Shown in pieces: positions 35,476 to 47,269 of a stretch of DNA of 64,000 nucleotides. Below the pieces are notes generated by a model. The model had not been told where the DNA came from, made no database searches, and was given only the letters and a program-made list of their open reading frames with translations. The stretch spans positions 744,001 to 808,000 of the forward strand of contig NZ_JAUYTT010000008.1 in NCBI RefSeq assembly GCF_030695035.1. Direction: 5' to 3'. The DNA comes from Frigidibacter sp. (GTDB lineage Bacteria; Pseudomonadota; Alphaproteobacteria; Rhodobacterales; Rhodobacteraceae). A program made the position numbers and the translations under genes. How positions within the stretch are numbered: the first letter of the stretch is position 1; the number at the start of each line of letters is the position of its first letter.

Positions 35476-35593
35476 GTCGCTCTCTGAAGGAGGGTTGATC
35501 GAGCCCGGCGTCTACGGCAGCGGGGCGCGATGATCCAGAGCGGATGGCATGACCGAAAGACGGCGGGGGTCTTCTGCCCCTCAATCGCAACAA

Positions 35594-35656
35594 GGCGGGG
35601 GGCCGTCTGCCCCCCGCGCCCCCCGAGGATATTTTTGCCAGCAAGAAGGGGAAGGG
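35594..35656. repeat. GC-rich intergenic element with CCCCCGAGGATATTT, copy 4
   Basis: GCGGGGGGCCGTCTGCCCCCCGC hairpin plus CCCCCCGAGGATATTTTTGCC and a purine-rich tail, 28 bases past the ureC stop on the minus strand. Very similar to copies 2 and 3, and a likely ureC terminator. Confidence 0.65.
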
Positions 35657-35683
35657 GCGCGGGGTCACCGGGTGGTCGTGGCC

Positions 35684-37393
<1,710 letters not shown>

Positions 37394-37781
37394 TCGGGCC
37401 TCCGGGGGCGTTCGGGGGAGTGTTGCCTGCGGATTTCGGCGCGGGAGTGCGGGGATGTCAAATACCGGCTGCGGGTTCGGGGCAAGGCGCGCGGCGGGAT
37501 TGGGCGGTTGCTTAAGATTTGGGCAGAGCGGGGCGGTTTGCCTTTGGTCGCACCAGCGGTTCGGGGGCCCGGGTCAGGAATGCCTTACCCCTGCGACATA
37601 TTGACACAAACTGAGGATATCGAGGATAGAGGCGTCCTCTGCAGCCCCTGAATTTCCGGCTGCGGCGCCTTTGCAGTTCAGGTATCGCCCGATGGTTTCG
37701 GGCCAAGATTTCCGGGGGATTTAGCCCCCGACGCGCGACCCCATTTCCGCCCCATAAGGGGCTCCAGCCCAGAGCCAGATC
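37394..37781. other. Intergenic region upstream of ureC and of the cytochrome c gene
   Basis: About 390 bases between divergent genes. No repeat, RNA or convincing small frame was found. It should hold the ureC promoter on the minus strand and that of the cytochrome gene on the plus strand, but no clear -35/-10 pair could be picked out. Confidence 0.4.
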
Positions 37782-38645
37782 ATGATGACCATTCGTCTTT
37801 CGCAGGGCTTTTGCGCCCTGATGTTCCTCGCCGTCCTTCTGCCCGCCACCTCCGCGCAAGCTGGCCCCTCTGCCGAGCGCGGCGAATACCTTGTCCGCGG
37901 CCCTGCCGGTTGCGGCAATTGCCATACCCCGCTTGGCCCCGAAGGTCCGGTGCCCGGGATGGAGTTTGCCGGGCGGCTGGTCGAGGACAATCCTGCATTC
38001 ACCGCCTATGCGCCGAACCTGACCCCCGCTGGCCCAATCGGCGCGTGGAGCGATGCCGAGCTGTCCCGCGCGATCCGTGAAGGGCTGCGGCCCGATGGAT
38101 CCTTGATCGGGCCACCGATGCCCTTTGCGATGTATCGCGGGCTGGGGGATGAGGATCTGCAGTCGATCGTGATGTTCCTGCGGACGCTCGAGCCGGTGGA
38201 GAATATGGTCCCCGCCTCCAGCTACCGCATTCCGCTGCCGCCGGCTTATGGGCCAGCGGTGGAGAGCGTTACGGCGCCAGACGCCGGAGTGACCGCCGAG
38301 TATGGCGCCTATCTGGCGGGGCCGGTCATGCATTGCATGGAATGCCACACGCCGATGGGCCCGCAAGGCCCGATGCTGGACACCGACCTTGGCCGCGGCG
38401 GCTTCGCGTTTGTCGGGCCCTGGGGCACGTCGGTCGCCAGCAACCTGACCCCGCATGAGACGGACGGGATCGGGCGCTACGACGATGCCGAGCTGAAGGC
38501 GATGATCACCGAGGGCACCCGCCCCGACGGGTCGAAGATGCTGCCGCCGATGCCCTATGCATATCTGGCCGCGATGACGCCCGAGGATCTGGACGCGGTC
38601 GTGCTCTATCTGCGCAGCCTGCCGCCCTTGCCTTCGGCGAAGTGA
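37782..38645 (+). CDS. Dihaem cytochrome c, periplasmic
   Basis: 287 residues. Signal peptide with a cut near residue 27 (FLAVLLPATSAQA). Two class-I haem sites: CGNCH (residues ~44-48) with a PMPFAMYRGL Met ligand region, and CMECH with PMPYAYLAAM. This is the alcohol-dehydrogenase-subunit/gluconate-dehydrogenase cytochrome type. No partner dehydrogenase is encoded nearby, so its electron donor is unknown. It stands alone within the gap that splits the urease genes. Confidence 0.9.
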   Translation: MMTIRLSQGFCALMFLAVLLPATSAQAGPSAERGEYLVRGPAGCGNCHTPLGPEGPVPGMEFAGRLVEDNPAFTAYAPNLTPAGPIGAWSDAELSRAIREGLRPDGSLIGPPMPFAMYRGLGDEDLQSIVMFLRTLEPVENMVPASSYRIPLPPAYGPAVESVTAPDAGVTAEYGAYLAGPVMHCMECHTPMGPQGPMLDTDLGRGGFAFVGPWGTSVASNLTPHETDGIGRYDDAELKAMITEGTRPDGSKMLPPMPYAYLAAMTPEDLDAVVLYLRSLPPLPSAK

Positions 38646-38663
38646 CGCGAGGCCCGTGCAGGA

Positions 38664-38984
38664 TCAGCCGGAGATCAGGCGCGGGCCGAGCTTGCCAAGG
38701 CGTCGGGCATTGGCGGCAGTCTTGACGCCGATGGGCTTCATCCCGGCGCGCATCACGCCGGCCGGTGCCGCGCCGGCCATGAAGGCAGAGCTGGCAGCGC
38801 ACCAAGCGTCGAGCATCGCCGTCGGCTTTTCCTCTATCATCCGGGTCATTTCTTGCGGCTTGGTGGCCCAGAGGCCCATCATCCCCGCCATGCGGAAGGC
38901 GATGACCGCCTGCGCCTCGACGGCGATCCGCCAGAAATCCATCCCCGCGTGGAAGGATGCGAGGGAAGTGTTACGCTGTGCCAT
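38664..38984 (-). CDS. Small helical protein (phasin-like; labelled 'antifreeze' in related genomes)
   Basis: 106 residues, Ala/Met-rich and mainly helical: IAVEAQAVIAFRMAGMMGLW, then EKPTAMLDAWCAASSAFMAGAA and a basic C-terminus AANARRLGKLG. The ATG at 38984 has an AGGAGCG site five bases upstream. It resembles short proteins common in Rhodobacterales that carry the misleading 'antifreeze' name. A role in polyhydroxyalkanoate granules or envelope association is possible but unproven. Confidence 0.65.
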   Translation of the reverse strand: MAQRNTSLASFHAGMDFWRIAVEAQAVIAFRMAGMMGLWATKPQEMTRMIEEKPTAMLDAWCAASSAFMAGAAPAGVMRAGMKPIGVKTAANARRLGKLGPRLISG

Positions 38985-39131
38985 GGGCCGCTCCTGTTGC
39001 TGCAACTGCACAAGCGCCGGGAGCCCCACATGTTCCCGGTATAGCTGCCATGCTGTGGTGGAGGGGCGGGAGGAAAACGGGGCGGAGAGCGGGCGCTTGC
39101 ATTTTACGCTAGCAGATCTTTTCGTGCCGCC

Positions 39132-39386
39132 ATGAACAACAAGCACCGCAAGACCCTTGCCGCAGTGTTCACCGACCCCGTGCCCGGCACTGTCGAATGG
39201 GCGGCGATTGAAAGCCTGCTGCTGGCCGCCGGGGCACGGCTGATCGAAGGGCGCGGATCCCGGGTGCGTTTCGAGAAGGATGGCGAGGTGGCGACGTTTC
39301 ATCGCCCGCACCCCGCCAAGGAAGCCAAGCGATACCAGTTGCGCGATGCCCGCGACGTGTCGGACCGGATCGGGGTGAGACCATGA
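39132..39386 (+). CDS. hicA: HicA-family toxin, mRNA interferase
   Basis: 84 residues, double-stranded-RNA-binding-like fold. The family core WAAIESLLLAAGARLIEGRGSRVRF is followed by the catalytic-His segment ATFHRPHPAKEAKRYQLRDARD. It would cleave mRNA when free of its antitoxin. ATG at 39132; its stop overlaps the hicB start (ATGA), the usual toxin-first order. Confidence 0.9.
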   Translation: MNNKHRKTLAAVFTDPVPGTVEWAAIESLLLAAGARLIEGRGSRVRFEKDGEVATFHRPHPAKEAKRYQLRDARDVSDRIGVRP

Positions 39387-39715
39387 GCAACTCCATGACC
39401 TACAAGGGCTATACCGCCCGCATCGACTATGACGACGAGGACGGGATCTTCACCGGCAAGATTGCCGGGATCCGCGACGGGGTGGGCTTTCATGCCGACA
39501 GCGTCGACGCGCTGCGCGAGGCCTTCCATGAGGCGGTGGAAGATTACCTCGAGACCTGCGCCCGCATCGGCAAGGAACCGCAGAAGGCCTATTCCGGGCA
39601 AGTGATGTTCCGCGTCAGCCCCGAGGTTCACCGCCGTGCCGCGCTGGCCGCCGAATTGTCGGGCAAGAGCCTGAACCAATGGGCAGAGGAAGTGCTGGAC
39701 CGCGCCGCGGGGTAA
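39383..39715 (+). CDS. hicB: HicB-family antitoxin
   Basis: 110 residues. N-terminal HicB fold (YTARIDYDDEDGIFTGKIAGIRDGVGFHA, EAFHEAVEDYLETC) and C-terminal ribbon-helix-helix (VMFRVSPEVHRRAALAAELSGKSLNQWAEEVL). It neutralises HicA and probably represses the pair. The RHH end rather than an HTH places it in the larger HicB subgroup. Confidence 0.92.
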   Translation: MSNSMTYKGYTARIDYDDEDGIFTGKIAGIRDGVGFHADSVDALREAFHEAVEDYLETCARIGKEPQKAYSGQVMFRVSPEVHRRAALAAELSGKSLNQWAEEVLDRAAG

Positions 39716-39733
39716 GTGCCTGGGACGCCCTCC

Positions 39734-40141
39734 TCACATCGGCGCGGCCAGAGCCAGCAACTCCTCGGTGCGGGCCTCGGTCAGGCGGGCGCGGCAGCCG
39801 TAGATCACCATCGGCTCGGCCGATCCGCCGCGCATCTGGTAGCCCTCCGCGGTGCAGGCGAGGTCGCGGTAGCTGACCCAGGCGCGCTGCGCCGCGCGCA
39901 GGGCATCGGCGGCGCCCTTCAGGTCTGCGGGCTGGCCTTCGTCCAGCGCGCGCATCGCAGCCATGGCCGGGGCCCAGGCGGCGTTCAAATCGGCATCGGC
40001 GGCGATCCAGTCCTGCTCGGCGCAGAAGGTCATCTCCATCTGGGTCTTCGCATTGGCACAGTCGATGTCGGGCGCGTCCTGCGCGAGAGACGGCAGCGGG
40101 GTGAGGAATAGCAGGGCGGCGGCAAGGCGGGCGTGGGTCAT
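39734..40141 (-). CDS. LprI-like (DUF1311) secreted protein
   Basis: 135 residues with a signal peptide (LAAALLFLTPLPSLAQ). The mature part has the Cys-containing DUF1311 pattern: DCANAKTQMEMTFCAEQDWIAAD, ... AQRAWVSYRDLACTAEG and YGCRARLTEARTEEL. Related proteins inhibit lysozyme (LprI). It lies on the same strand as the urease genes, 71 bases past the ureB stop, and may be part of that transcript. Genes of this family are often met inside Rhodobacterales urease operons (general knowledge, not checked here). Confidence 0.85.
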   Translation of the reverse strand: MTHARLAAALLFLTPLPSLAQDAPDIDCANAKTQMEMTFCAEQDWIAADADLNAAWAPAMAAMRALDEGQPADLKGAADALRAAQRAWVSYRDLACTAEGYQMRGGSAEPMVIYGCRARLTEARTEELLALAAPM

Positions 40142-40212
40142 GGCAGGCTCCATCAGCGGGTTGGGCGCAAGATGCCCCCGCCGGCTGCGCGGCGCCAGCC
40201 CCAAGCGCCAGC

Positions 40213-40518
40213 TTAAAGCTCGCCCATGACCTTCTGGTTAAACCCGAACACCCGCCGCGCGCCGCGATAGGGCACCAGATGCACCTCGCGGGTCTGGCCC
40301 GGCTCGAAGCGCACCGCAGTGCCGGCGGCGATGTCGAGGCGCTGACCGCGGGCGGCATCCCGGTCGAAGGACAGACCCGCATTGGTCTCGGCAAAGTGGT
40401 AATGGCTGCCGACCTGGATCGGCCGGTCGCCGGTATTGGCGACCAGAAGCGTGGTGACGGGCTGGCCGGCATTCAGCTCGATCTCGCCATCGGCGGGGAA
40501 AATCTCTCCGGGGATCAT
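40213..40518 (-). CDS. ureB: Urease subunit beta
   Basis: 101 residues. Family blocks [39 protein letters not shown] and [17 protein letters not shown]. Structural subunit that packs against UreC. Starts 9 bases after the ureJ stop. Confidence 0.96.
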   Translation of the reverse strand: MIPGEIFPADGEIELNAGQPVTTLLVANTGDRPIQVGSHYHFAETNAGLSFDRDAARGQRLDIAAGTAVRFEPGQTREVHLVPYRGARRVFGFNQKVMGEL

Positions 40519-40527
40519 CGCACCCTC

Positions 40528-41088
40528 CTATCCTGTAACGGCAAGGGCGAGCCCTGCCCCGGCCGCGCCAAGGCCAAGCATCCGTACCGCGAAGGCCAGC
40601 CGTGCGAGGCCGAAGCCAAGCGCCAGCCCTGCCCCGTGCAGCGCGGCCGTCGCCAGAGCGAAGCCCGCCGCATAGGCCGCCATGCCGGTGCCCGGACCTT
40701 CGGCGCCATGCGCATGGCCATGCGCCATGCCGAAGAGCGCGATCATCGCCAGCGCCGGGACCAGCGGCACTCGCGCGGCCAATGCCACCACCGCGCCGAG
40801 GACGACGATAGAGGCGAGGATCATCGGCTCCACCGCCGGGAAGCCGATGCCCGCCATGCCCATCGCCCCGCCCGCCAGCATCGCGCCGACGAAGGTCAAG
40901 GGGGCCGCCCAAACAGCGCGCCCGCCGGTCTGCGCGGCCCAGAGGCCCACCGCCACCATCGCCAGCACATGGTCGAGCCCGCCAACCGGGTGCATCATGC
41001 CGGAGGCAAGGCTGCCGGCCTCATGCCCGGTATGGGCCAGCGCGGCAGTCGGCAGCATCAGGGCGGTCAGGAGTGGCAGTCTTTTCAT
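40528..41088 (-). CDS. ureJ: HupE/UreJ-family nickel permease
   Basis: 186 residues with an N-terminal signal-like helix (LLTALMLPTAALA), then HTGHEAGSLASGMMHPVGGLDHVLAMVAVGLWA, the conserved HP-x5-DH metal motif of the family, and about six hydrophobic helices. A further His-rich HGHAHGAEGPG segment follows. It lies between ureA and ureB, so it supplies Ni2+ for the urease. Confidence 0.93.
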   Translation of the reverse strand: MKRLPLLTALMLPTAALAHTGHEAGSLASGMMHPVGGLDHVLAMVAVGLWAAQTGGRAVWAAPLTFVGAMLAGGAMGMAGIGFPAVEPMILASIVVLGAVVALAARVPLVPALAMIALFGMAHGHAHGAEGPGTGMAAYAAGFALATAALHGAGLALGFGLARLAFAVRMLGLGAAGAGLALAVTG

Positions 41089-41103
41089 CGGTCCCTCGGT
41101 TTC

Positions 41104-41406
41104 TTATCGAATCGGGTGGTGGACGGTCACCAGCTTGGTGCCATCGGGAAAGGTCGCCTCGACCTGAACGTCGGGGATCATTTCGGGGATGCCGTCCATG
41201 CACTGATCCGCGGTGATCACATGCGCGCCGGCCTGCATCAGGTCGGCGACGCTGCGCCCATCCCGCGCGCCCTCGACCACGAAATCGGTGATCAGCGCGA
41301 TGACTTCGGGGTGGTTCAGCTTCACCCCCCGCGCCAGCCGCCCGCGCGCCACCATGGCGGCAAGGCTGATCAGCAGCTTGTCTTTCTCCCGCGGGGTCAG
41401 GTTCAT
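41104..41406 (-). CDS. ureA: Urease subunit gamma
   Basis: 100 residues: [50 protein letters not shown] is the standard gamma-subunit start (positions 1-50), with the end [15 protein letters not shown]. Follows ureD by 10 bases. Confidence 0.97.
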   Translation of the reverse strand: MNLTPREKDKLLISLAAMVARGRLARGVKLNHPEVIALITDFVVEGARDGRSVADLMQAGAHVITADQCMDGIPEMIPDVQVEATFPDGTKLVTVHHPIR

Positions 41407-41416
41407 GCGTCTTCCC

Positions 41417-42292
41417 TCAGATCTGCCAGACTCGCGGCAGGCTGGCGCCGCCGCGCAGGATATGCAAGGCCCGAGCGACGGCGCGCTTCATCGGAAGGCC
41501 ATCGGCGGCGCGGATGCGGACAAGGCAGCGCCCGTCCCAGCCCGACACGGCGGCTTCGGCATCCTCCAGCCCCGCCAGCGCGGCGCGCAGGGGGCCCGCG
41601 GCATCCTCTGCCCCGTTGGCGACCAGCGCCAGCATCGCCACCGCCCGCGCGCCGGCCAGCAGCGCCGGGCGCGGGCCAGTGCCGGGGAGAGAAAGGCTCG
41701 CCCCGGTCAGCGCAAAGGGATCGACCAGCACCGGCACCGCCCCGCGCCAGACCTCGCGCCGGTCCGACAGCGCCACTTGCGCCACCGCCTCGCCCATCGC
41801 GGCGCGCCCCAGCACCAGCATCTCGGCCAGCAGCACCGAGGCGCCGGGGGCCAGATCGGCGCGTGTGCGGCGCGAGAGGGCGGCGCCGTTGAAGAGGATC
41901 GTCTCCTGCGGCAGCCAGTCGGCATGGGCGCCGGGCCCCAGCGTCAGCCGCACCTGCATGGAGGCTCGCCCGCCCTCCGGCCCGCCCGCGGTATAGGCCC
42001 GCTCTGCCGTCTGCGTGGTGGCAACGGCGCGGGCCCCGGGGCCGAGGTCCAGCGCATAGCGCAGCACGTCGCCCCCCGTCAGGCCGCCAGCGGTATTGAG
42101 GAACACCACCTCGGGGTCAGGCCCATGGATCCGCGGCAGCATCGCCTTGGCCGAGCCCGATTGCCACAGATCCGCCAGATGGGTGCGCCCGGCCTTGGCA
42201 ATCATTTCCACTGCCGCCTCGCCCTTCACGCGCTGCATCGCCCCGCGGAGGGGGGTGGGCGGGATCGGGATGGGGGCGGGATCGTGGAACAT
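41417..42292 (-). CDS. ureD: Urease accessory protein UreD
   Basis: 291 residues; scaffold that binds apo-urease and recruits UreF-UreG. Motifs: [49 protein letters not shown] and a central [11 protein letters not shown]. First gene of the minus-strand ureD-A-J-B block. The remaining accessory genes (ureEFG) are 24 kb away. Confidence 0.94.
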   Translation of the reverse strand: MFHDPAPIPIPPTPLRGAMQRVKGEAAVEMIAKAGRTHLADLWQSGSAKAMLPRIHGPDPEVVFLNTAGGLTGGDVLRYALDLGPGARAVATTQTAERAYTAGGPEGGRASMQVRLTLGPGAHADWLPQETILFNGAALSRRTRADLAPGASVLLAEMLVLGRAAMGEAVAQVALSDRREVWRGAVPVLVDPFALTGASLSLPGTGPRPALLAGARAVAMLALVANGAEDAAGPLRAALAGLEDAEAAVSGWDGRCLVRIRAADGLPMKRAVARALHILRGGASLPRVWQI

Positions 42293-42501
42293 GGCTCAAG
42301 GGTAAATCCGGGCAGAGGTCCGCACCATCCGCCGCGCTTTGCGGTTGCGGCGAGAGGCGGCAACGCCGGTGGCGGGTGCCCGCGCAACAGGCACCCTCGC
42401 CCAAAAGTCAGGCGGCACAGAAATCCCGCCCGGCCGCCGACGCACTGGAAACGCAGCAAAGACCTGTGTAGGACAGCGCGAAACCAGCAGCCGAGGGCGC
42501 C

Positions 42502-43545
42502 ATGACAACCACACTCACCCTGCGCCGCCCAGACGATTGGCACCTGCATCTGCGCGATGGCGAGATGATGAAAGCGGTTCTGCCCGAAAGCGCCCGCCAC
42601 TTCGCCCGCGCGATCATCATGCCCAACCTCGTGCCGCCGGTGGTCACCGCCGCAGATGCCGCCGCCTACCGCGCCCGCATCCTCGCCGCCCTGCCCGACG
42701 GGATGGCGTTCGAGCCGCTGATGACGCTCTACCTGACCGAAGACACCGACCCCGCCGATGTGCGGGCGGCGGCGGCAAGCGGGCTGGTCAAGGCCGTCAA
42801 GCTCTACCCCGCTGGCGCCACCACCAACAGCCATGGCGGCGTGCGCGACTTCGCCAAGGTCCGCGCCGTGCTGGAGCTGATGGCCGAGATCGGCCTGCCG
42901 CTGTGTATCCACGGCGAGGTGACGACGCCCGAGGTGGATATCTTCGACCGCGAGGCGGTGTTCATCGACACGGTGCTGGACCCGCTGCGCCGCGCCACGC
43001 CGGGGCTGCGGGTGGTGATGGAGCACATCACCACCGGGCAGGGCGTGGAGTATGCGCGCAGTGGCGGCGATGACCTTGGCGCCACCATCACCACCCATCA
43101 CCTGATCATCAACCGCAACCACATCCTCGCCGGCGGCATCAAGCCGCATTACTACTGCCTGCCCGTCGCCAAGCGCGAGGAGCACCGGCTGGCGCTGCGC
43201 GCGGCCGCGACCTCGGGCGAGGCGCGGTTCTTCCTCGGCACCGATTCCGCGCCGCATCCGGACCGTCTGAAGGAACATGCCTGCGGCTGCGCCGGCTGCT
43301 TCACCGCGACAAATACCATGAGCCTTCTGGCCCATGTCTTCGAGGAAGACGGCGCGCTGGACCGGCTCGAGGCCTTCGCCAGCCTGAACGGCCCCGGCTT
43401 CTACCGCCTGCCGGTGAACGAGGCGCGCCTCACGCTGGTCAAGGGCGAGGCCCCGGCAGAGTTCCCCGCCAAGATCACCGCGGGCGCCGAAGCGGTCACC
43501 GTCTTCGACCCCGGCTTCCCGGTCCACTGGACCATCGCACCCTGA
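42502..43545 (+). CDS. pyrC: Dihydroorotase
   Basis: 347 residues, class II (E. coli type). Zn ligands HLHLRDG near residue 14 and the carbamylated Lys in [18 protein letters not shown], then CIHGEV, EHITT and FLGTDSAPH. Third step of pyrimidine synthesis. Followed by a large inverted repeat and then pyrE on the same strand. Confidence 0.96.
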   Translation: MTTTLTLRRPDDWHLHLRDGEMMKAVLPESARHFARAIIMPNLVPPVVTAADAAAYRARILAALPDGMAFEPLMTLYLTEDTDPADVRAAAASGLVKAVKLYPAGATTNSHGGVRDFAKVRAVLELMAEIGLPLCIHGEVTTPEVDIFDREAVFIDTVLDPLRRATPGLRVVMEHITTGQGVEYARSGGDDLGATITTHHLIINRNHILAGGIKPHYYCLPVAKREEHRLALRAAATSGEARFFLGTDSAPHPDRLKEHACGCAGCFTATNTMSLLAHVFEEDGALDRLEAFASLNGPGFYRLPVNEARLTLVKGEAPAEFPAKITAGAEAVTVFDPGFPVHWTIAP

Positions 43546-43548
43546 TGC

Positions 43549-43663
43549 TTCGTTTTGGCCCAAATATCCCACGGGGGTCCGGGGGTGTGAAACCCCCGGC
43601 GTCGCAACGCTGGCAGGCGCCGGGGCGCTGCCCCGGACCCCGGGATACTTAAGCCAAAACGAA
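43549..43663. repeat. 115-base imperfect inverted repeat between pyrC and pyrE
   Basis: TTCGTTTTGGC (43549-43559) pairs with GCCAAAACGAA (43653-43663). Further in, ATATCCC/GGGATA and GGGGTCCGGGG/CCCCGGACCCC also pair, with GGGGGTGTGAAACCCCC as an inner hairpin. It looks like two of the GC-rich elements joined head to head. It may act as a terminator in both directions or a stability element within the pyrC-pyrE transcript. Confidence 0.8.
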
Positions 43664-43704
43664 ACCATGACCGATACACCCTGCCCCAAGGAAGGACCCC
43701 TCAG

Positions 43705-44382
43705 ATGATCCCCAGCAGCTACCCCCCGAAGGATGAGATCGCCCGGCTGACCGCGCGGATGCTGCTGGAGATCAAGGCGGTGCATTTCAACGCCGAGACG
43801 CCGTTCACGCTGGCAAGCGGATTGCCCTCGCCAACCTATATCGATTGCCGCAAGCTGATCAGCTATCCGCGCATCCGCTCCACCCTGATGGATTTCCTGT
43901 CGGTGACGGTGCTGCGGGAGGCGGGATTCGAGGCCTTCGACAATATTGCCGGCGGCGAGACGGCGGGCATCCCCTTCGCCGCGATGGTGGCCGAGCGGCT
44001 GGCGCTGCCGATGACCTATGTGCGCAAGAAGCCCAAGGGCTATGGCCGCAATGCCCGGATCGAGGGCGTGATGACCGAGGGCCAGCGGGTGCTGCTGGTC
44101 GAGGATCTGACCACCGATGGCGGCAGCAAGCTGTCCTTCGTCGATGCGATCCGCGAGACCGGGGCGAGCTGCGGGCATACCGCCGTCATCTTTTACTATG
44201 GCATCTTCCCGGATACCGAGGCGAAGCTGGGGGCGCATGGGGTGAAACTGCTGCACCTGTGCACCTGGTGGGACGTGCTGGCCGAGGCGCGGGCGCAGGG
44301 GGCCTTTGACGAGGGCACCCTGGCCGAGGTCGAGAGCTTCCTGAAGGCCCCGCGCGAGTGGCAGGAGGCCCGCAAGGGCTGA
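43705..44382 (+). CDS. pyrE: Orotate phosphoribosyltransferase
   Basis: 225 residues. PRPP-binding motif [14 protein letters not shown] (near residues 131-144), substrate loop [17 protein letters not shown] and ETAGIPFA. Converts orotate to OMP. Together with pyrC it forms a small pyrimidine pair. It ends at a GC hairpin. Confidence 0.96.
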   Translation: MIPSSYPPKDEIARLTARMLLEIKAVHFNAETPFTLASGLPSPTYIDCRKLISYPRIRSTLMDFLSVTVLREAGFEAFDNIAGGETAGIPFAAMVAERLALPMTYVRKKPKGYGRNARIEGVMTEGQRVLLVEDLTTDGGSKLSFVDAIRETGASCGHTAVIFYYGIFPDTEAKLGAHGVKLLHLCTWWDVLAEARAQGAFDEGTLAEVESFLKAPREWQEARKG

Positions 44383-44384
44383 TC

Positions 44385-44400
44385 CGGCGGCTTTCCGCCG
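44385..44400 (+). terminator. Hairpin after pyrE
   Basis: CGGCGG-CTTT-CCGCCG, a perfect 6-base stem extended by flanking CCGG, directly after the pyrE stop. No T-run follows, so it would be an atypical terminator. Confidence 0.45.
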
Positions 44401-44437
44401 CCGGCCCTCGCGGCAGTGGACGGGCCTGTGGGCGGAT

Positions 44438-44568
44438 TGTGGATAACCCTGCCCGCGGGGCAGCGGCCGAATCCGCGGCGCGGTAGCAGGGATGCGGGGC
44501 GCCGCAAGATATGGTAGGCTGCGGGGACGAAGCGGCCCATCCACAGGGTTGTGCGCCAGTTATCCCCA
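44438..44568. promoter_or_regulatory. DnaA-box-like sites upstream of dnaB
   Basis: TGTGGATAA at 44438-44446 is an exact reverse complement of the consensus DnaA box TTATCCACA. TTATCCCCA at 44560-44568 differs by one base, and CATCCACAG near 44539 is a weaker match. All fall in the 250-base region before the replicative helicase gene. DnaA control of dnaB, or a replication-linked locus, is possible. Confidence 0.5.
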
Positions 44569-44634
44569 GACCTATTCCCCTACCCGGCGCCGCCGCGCGC
44601 AGGTAGAGAGGGGCCTTACCAAAAGAGGCAGCCC

Positions 44635-46149
44635 ATGAACGAACTCCGCGCTTTTCGCGATACTGGCCGCGATTCCGGCACCGAACAACCCGATGCCGCC
44701 GCCACCGATGTGCTGCCGCACAATATCGAGGCCGAGCAGCAATTGCTGGGCGCGATCCTGACCAACAATGACATCTATGACCGCATCGCCAGTGTCGTGC
44801 GCTCCGACCATTTCTTCGAGCCGGTGCACAAGCGGATCTTCGAGATTGCCTCGGCGCGGATCCACAAGAATGCGCTGGCCTCGCCGGTGACGCTCAAGGG
44901 CTTCCTTGAGGATGACCAGGGGCTGAAGGAACTGGGCGGGCCGGCCTACCTGGCGCGGCTTGCGGGCGCGGCGATCTCGGCCTTCGCGGCGCGCGATTAT
45001 GCGCAGATGATCTACGACCTTGCGGTGCGGCGCGAGCTTATCGGCCTCGGGCGCGAAATCTCGGCCAAGGCGGCCAAGGTCGAGATCACCAGCGAGCCGA
45101 AGGACCAGATCGTCGAGGCGGAACAGCGGCTCTATCAGCTGTCGGAACAGGGCACCGCCGAGCGGGGTTTCGTGTCGTTCCTGAAGGCGGTGACAGAGGC
45201 GGTGAACGTCGCCAATGCTGCCTATCAGCGCGAGGGCGGGCTGGCGGGGGTGTCGACTGCGCTGGTCGATCTCGACAAGAAGCTGGGCGGCCTACACAAG
45301 TCGGACCTTCTGATCCTCGCGGGCCGCCCCTCGATGGGCAAGACCTCGCTGGCGACCAACATCGCCTTCAACATTGCCAAGGCCTACAAGCGCGGGCGCC
45401 TGCATGACGGCACCGAAGGCGCGGTGCAGGGCGGCGTGGTGGGGTTCTTCAGCCTCGAAATGTCGTCCGAACAGCTGGCGGCGCGGATCCTGTCCGAAGC
45501 GTCGGAGGTTCCCAGCGAGCAGATCCGCCGCGGCGACATGACGGAAGCCGAGTTCCGCCGCTTCGTCGAGGCCGCCAAGGCGCTGGAGGCCTGCCCCCTC
45601 TTCATCGACGACACCCCTGCCCTGCCGATCAGCCAGGTCGCGGCCCGGGCGCGGCGGCTGAAGCGGACGCATGGGCTCGATGTGCTGATCGTGGACTACC
45701 TGCAGCTGCTGCGCGCCGGATCGGGCAAGGAGAACCGGGTGCAGGAAGTGTCCGAGATCACGCAGGGGCTGAAGGCCATCGCCAAGGAGCTGCACATCCC
45801 GGTCATCGCGCTCAGCCAGCTGTCGCGTCAGGTGGAAAGCCGCGAGGACAAGCGCCCGCAACTGTCGGACCTGCGCGAGTCGGGCTCGATCGAGCAGGAT
45901 GCCGATGTGGTGATGTTCGTCTATCGCGACGAATATTACAAAGAGCGCGAGAAGCCGGGCGAGGACAACCTCGAGGCCATGGCCAAGTGGCAAGAGACCA
46001 TGCAGCGCGTGCATGGCAAGGCCGAGGTCATCATCGGCAAGCAGCGCCACGGGCCCATCGGCACGGTGGAGCTGAGCTTCGAGGGCCGCTTCACCCGCTT
46101 TGGCAACCTTGTGCGCGCCTGGCAGGATGGGGCCGAGGAGCGGTTCTAG
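44635..46149 (+). CDS. dnaB: Replicative DNA helicase
   Basis: 504 residues. N-terminal DnaB domain ([26 protein letters not shown]), linker, and RecA-like C-terminal ATPase: Walker [13 protein letters not shown], Walker [22 protein letters not shown] and [14 protein letters not shown]. No intein insertion. ATG at 44635 with an AGAGG site. Confidence 0.98.
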   Translation: MNELRAFRDTGRDSGTEQPDAAATDVLPHNIEAEQQLLGAILTNNDIYDRIASVVRSDHFFEPVHKRIFEIASARIHKNALASPVTLKGFLEDDQGLKELGGPAYLARLAGAAISAFAARDYAQMIYDLAVRRELIGLGREISAKAAKVEITSEPKDQIVEAEQRLYQLSEQGTAERGFVSFLKAVTEAVNVANAAYQREGGLAGVSTALVDLDKKLGGLHKSDLLILAGRPSMGKTSLATNIAFNIAKAYKRGRLHDGTEGAVQGGVVGFFSLEMSSEQLAARILSEASEVPSEQIRRGDMTEAEFRRFVEAAKALEACPLFIDDTPALPISQVAARARRLKRTHGLDVLIVDYLQLLRAGSGKENRVQEVSEITQGLKAIAKELHIPVIALSQLSRQVESREDKRPQLSDLRESGSIEQDADVVMFVYRDEYYKEREKPGEDNLEAMAKWQETMQRVHGKAEVIIGKQRHGPIGTVELSFEGRFTRFGNLVRAWQDGAEERF

Positions 46150-46219
46150 GCGGCGCGGTTCCGCCCCCTGCCGCGCTTTGTGCTTGACCTTGCCCGCTGC
46201 GCTGCCGAAAACCCCCGGC

Positions 46220-47269
46220 ATGGCCAGCGCAACCTTAGAGATCGACCTTGATGCCGTGGTCGCCAACTGGCGCGCGCTGGACCGTATGAGCGGGCCGGGC
46301 GTGGAAACCGGCGCCGTGGTCAAGGCCGATGCCTATGGGCTGGGTGCGGGGCCGGTGGCGCTCGCCTTGGCCCGGACAGGCGCGCGGCGGTTCTTCGTGG
46401 CGCAGGCCGAGGAAGGCGCGGTGCTGCGCAAGACGCTGGGGCCGGGGCCGGAAATCTCGGTCTTTTCGGGCCACATGGCCGGGGACGCGGCGATGATCGC
46501 GCAGGCCGAGTTGACGCCGATGCTGAACTCGGTCGAGCAGCTGACCCGGCATTTCGAGGCGCTGCCGGGGCATTCCTTCGGCGTGCAGCTGGATACCGGC
46601 ATGAACCGGCTGGGGATGGAAGCGGCGGAGTGGGAGGCGGTGGCGGGCATCGTGCTGGCCGCGGGGCCGGCGCTGCTGATGTCGCATCTGGCCTGCTCGG
46701 ACGATCCCGCCGACCCGATGAACCCCGAGCAGCTGCATGAATTCATCCGCCTGACGGAAGATACCGGCGTGCCGCGGTCGCTGTCGGCGACGGGCGGCAT
46801 CCTGCTAGGGCCCGACTACCACTTCGAGGTGACGCGCCCCGGCATCGGCTTGCATGGCTGCGCGCCCTATCAGGCGGGCCAGCAGGCGGTGCGGCTGTCG
46901 CTGCCGGTGGTGCAATGGCGCGACGTGGCGGCGGGGGAGCGGGTCGGCTATGCCAATGGCTTCGTCGCGGACCAGCCGACGCGCATCGCCACCGTCGCCG
47001 CGGGCTATGCCGATGGGCTGGCACGCACGCTGTCGGGCCGCGCGACCCTGTGGGACGGCGACACCCCCTGCCCGCTGGTGGGCCGGGTGTCGATGGACCT
47101 GATCACCGTGGATGTGAGCCATCTTCCGGACGTGCCCGACGCGCTGGACATCCTCGGCCCGATGCAGGGCGCCGACGATCTGGCGGCCGTGGGCGGGACC
47201 ATCGGATACGAGATCCTCACCAGCCTCGGCGCGCGTTACGCCCGCCGCTATTACGGGGGCCAGCCATGA
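46220..47269 (+). CDS. alr: Alanine racemase
   Basis: 349 residues. The PLP-binding Lys lies in [12 protein letters not shown] (residue ~35), and the second catalytic base in [12 protein letters not shown] (the Tyr-containing region is YANGFVAD). Makes D-alanine for peptidoglycan. Its stop overlaps the mlaE start (ATGA), so it is coupled to the lipid-transport genes. Confidence 0.94.
   Translation: MASATLEIDLDAVVANWRALDRMSGPGVETGAVVKADAYGLGAGPVALALARTGARRFFVAQAEEGAVLRKTLGPGPEISVFSGHMAGDAAMIAQAELTPMLNSVEQLTRHFEALPGHSFGVQLDTGMNRLGMEAAEWEAVAGIVLAAGPALLMSHLACSDDPADPMNPEQLHEFIRLTEDTGVPRSLSATGGILLGPDYHFEVTRPGIGLHGCAPYQAGQQAVRLSLPVVQWRDVAAGERVGYANGFVADQPTRIATVAAGYADGLARTLSGRATLWDGDTPCPLVGRVSMDLITVDVSHLPDVPDALDILGPMQGADDLAAVGGTIGYEILTSLGARYARRYYGGQP

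Noticed and set aside
39132-39715. Mobile element carrying HicAB
   Set aside because: No integrase, transposase, att-like direct repeats or composition shift is visible around the pair.
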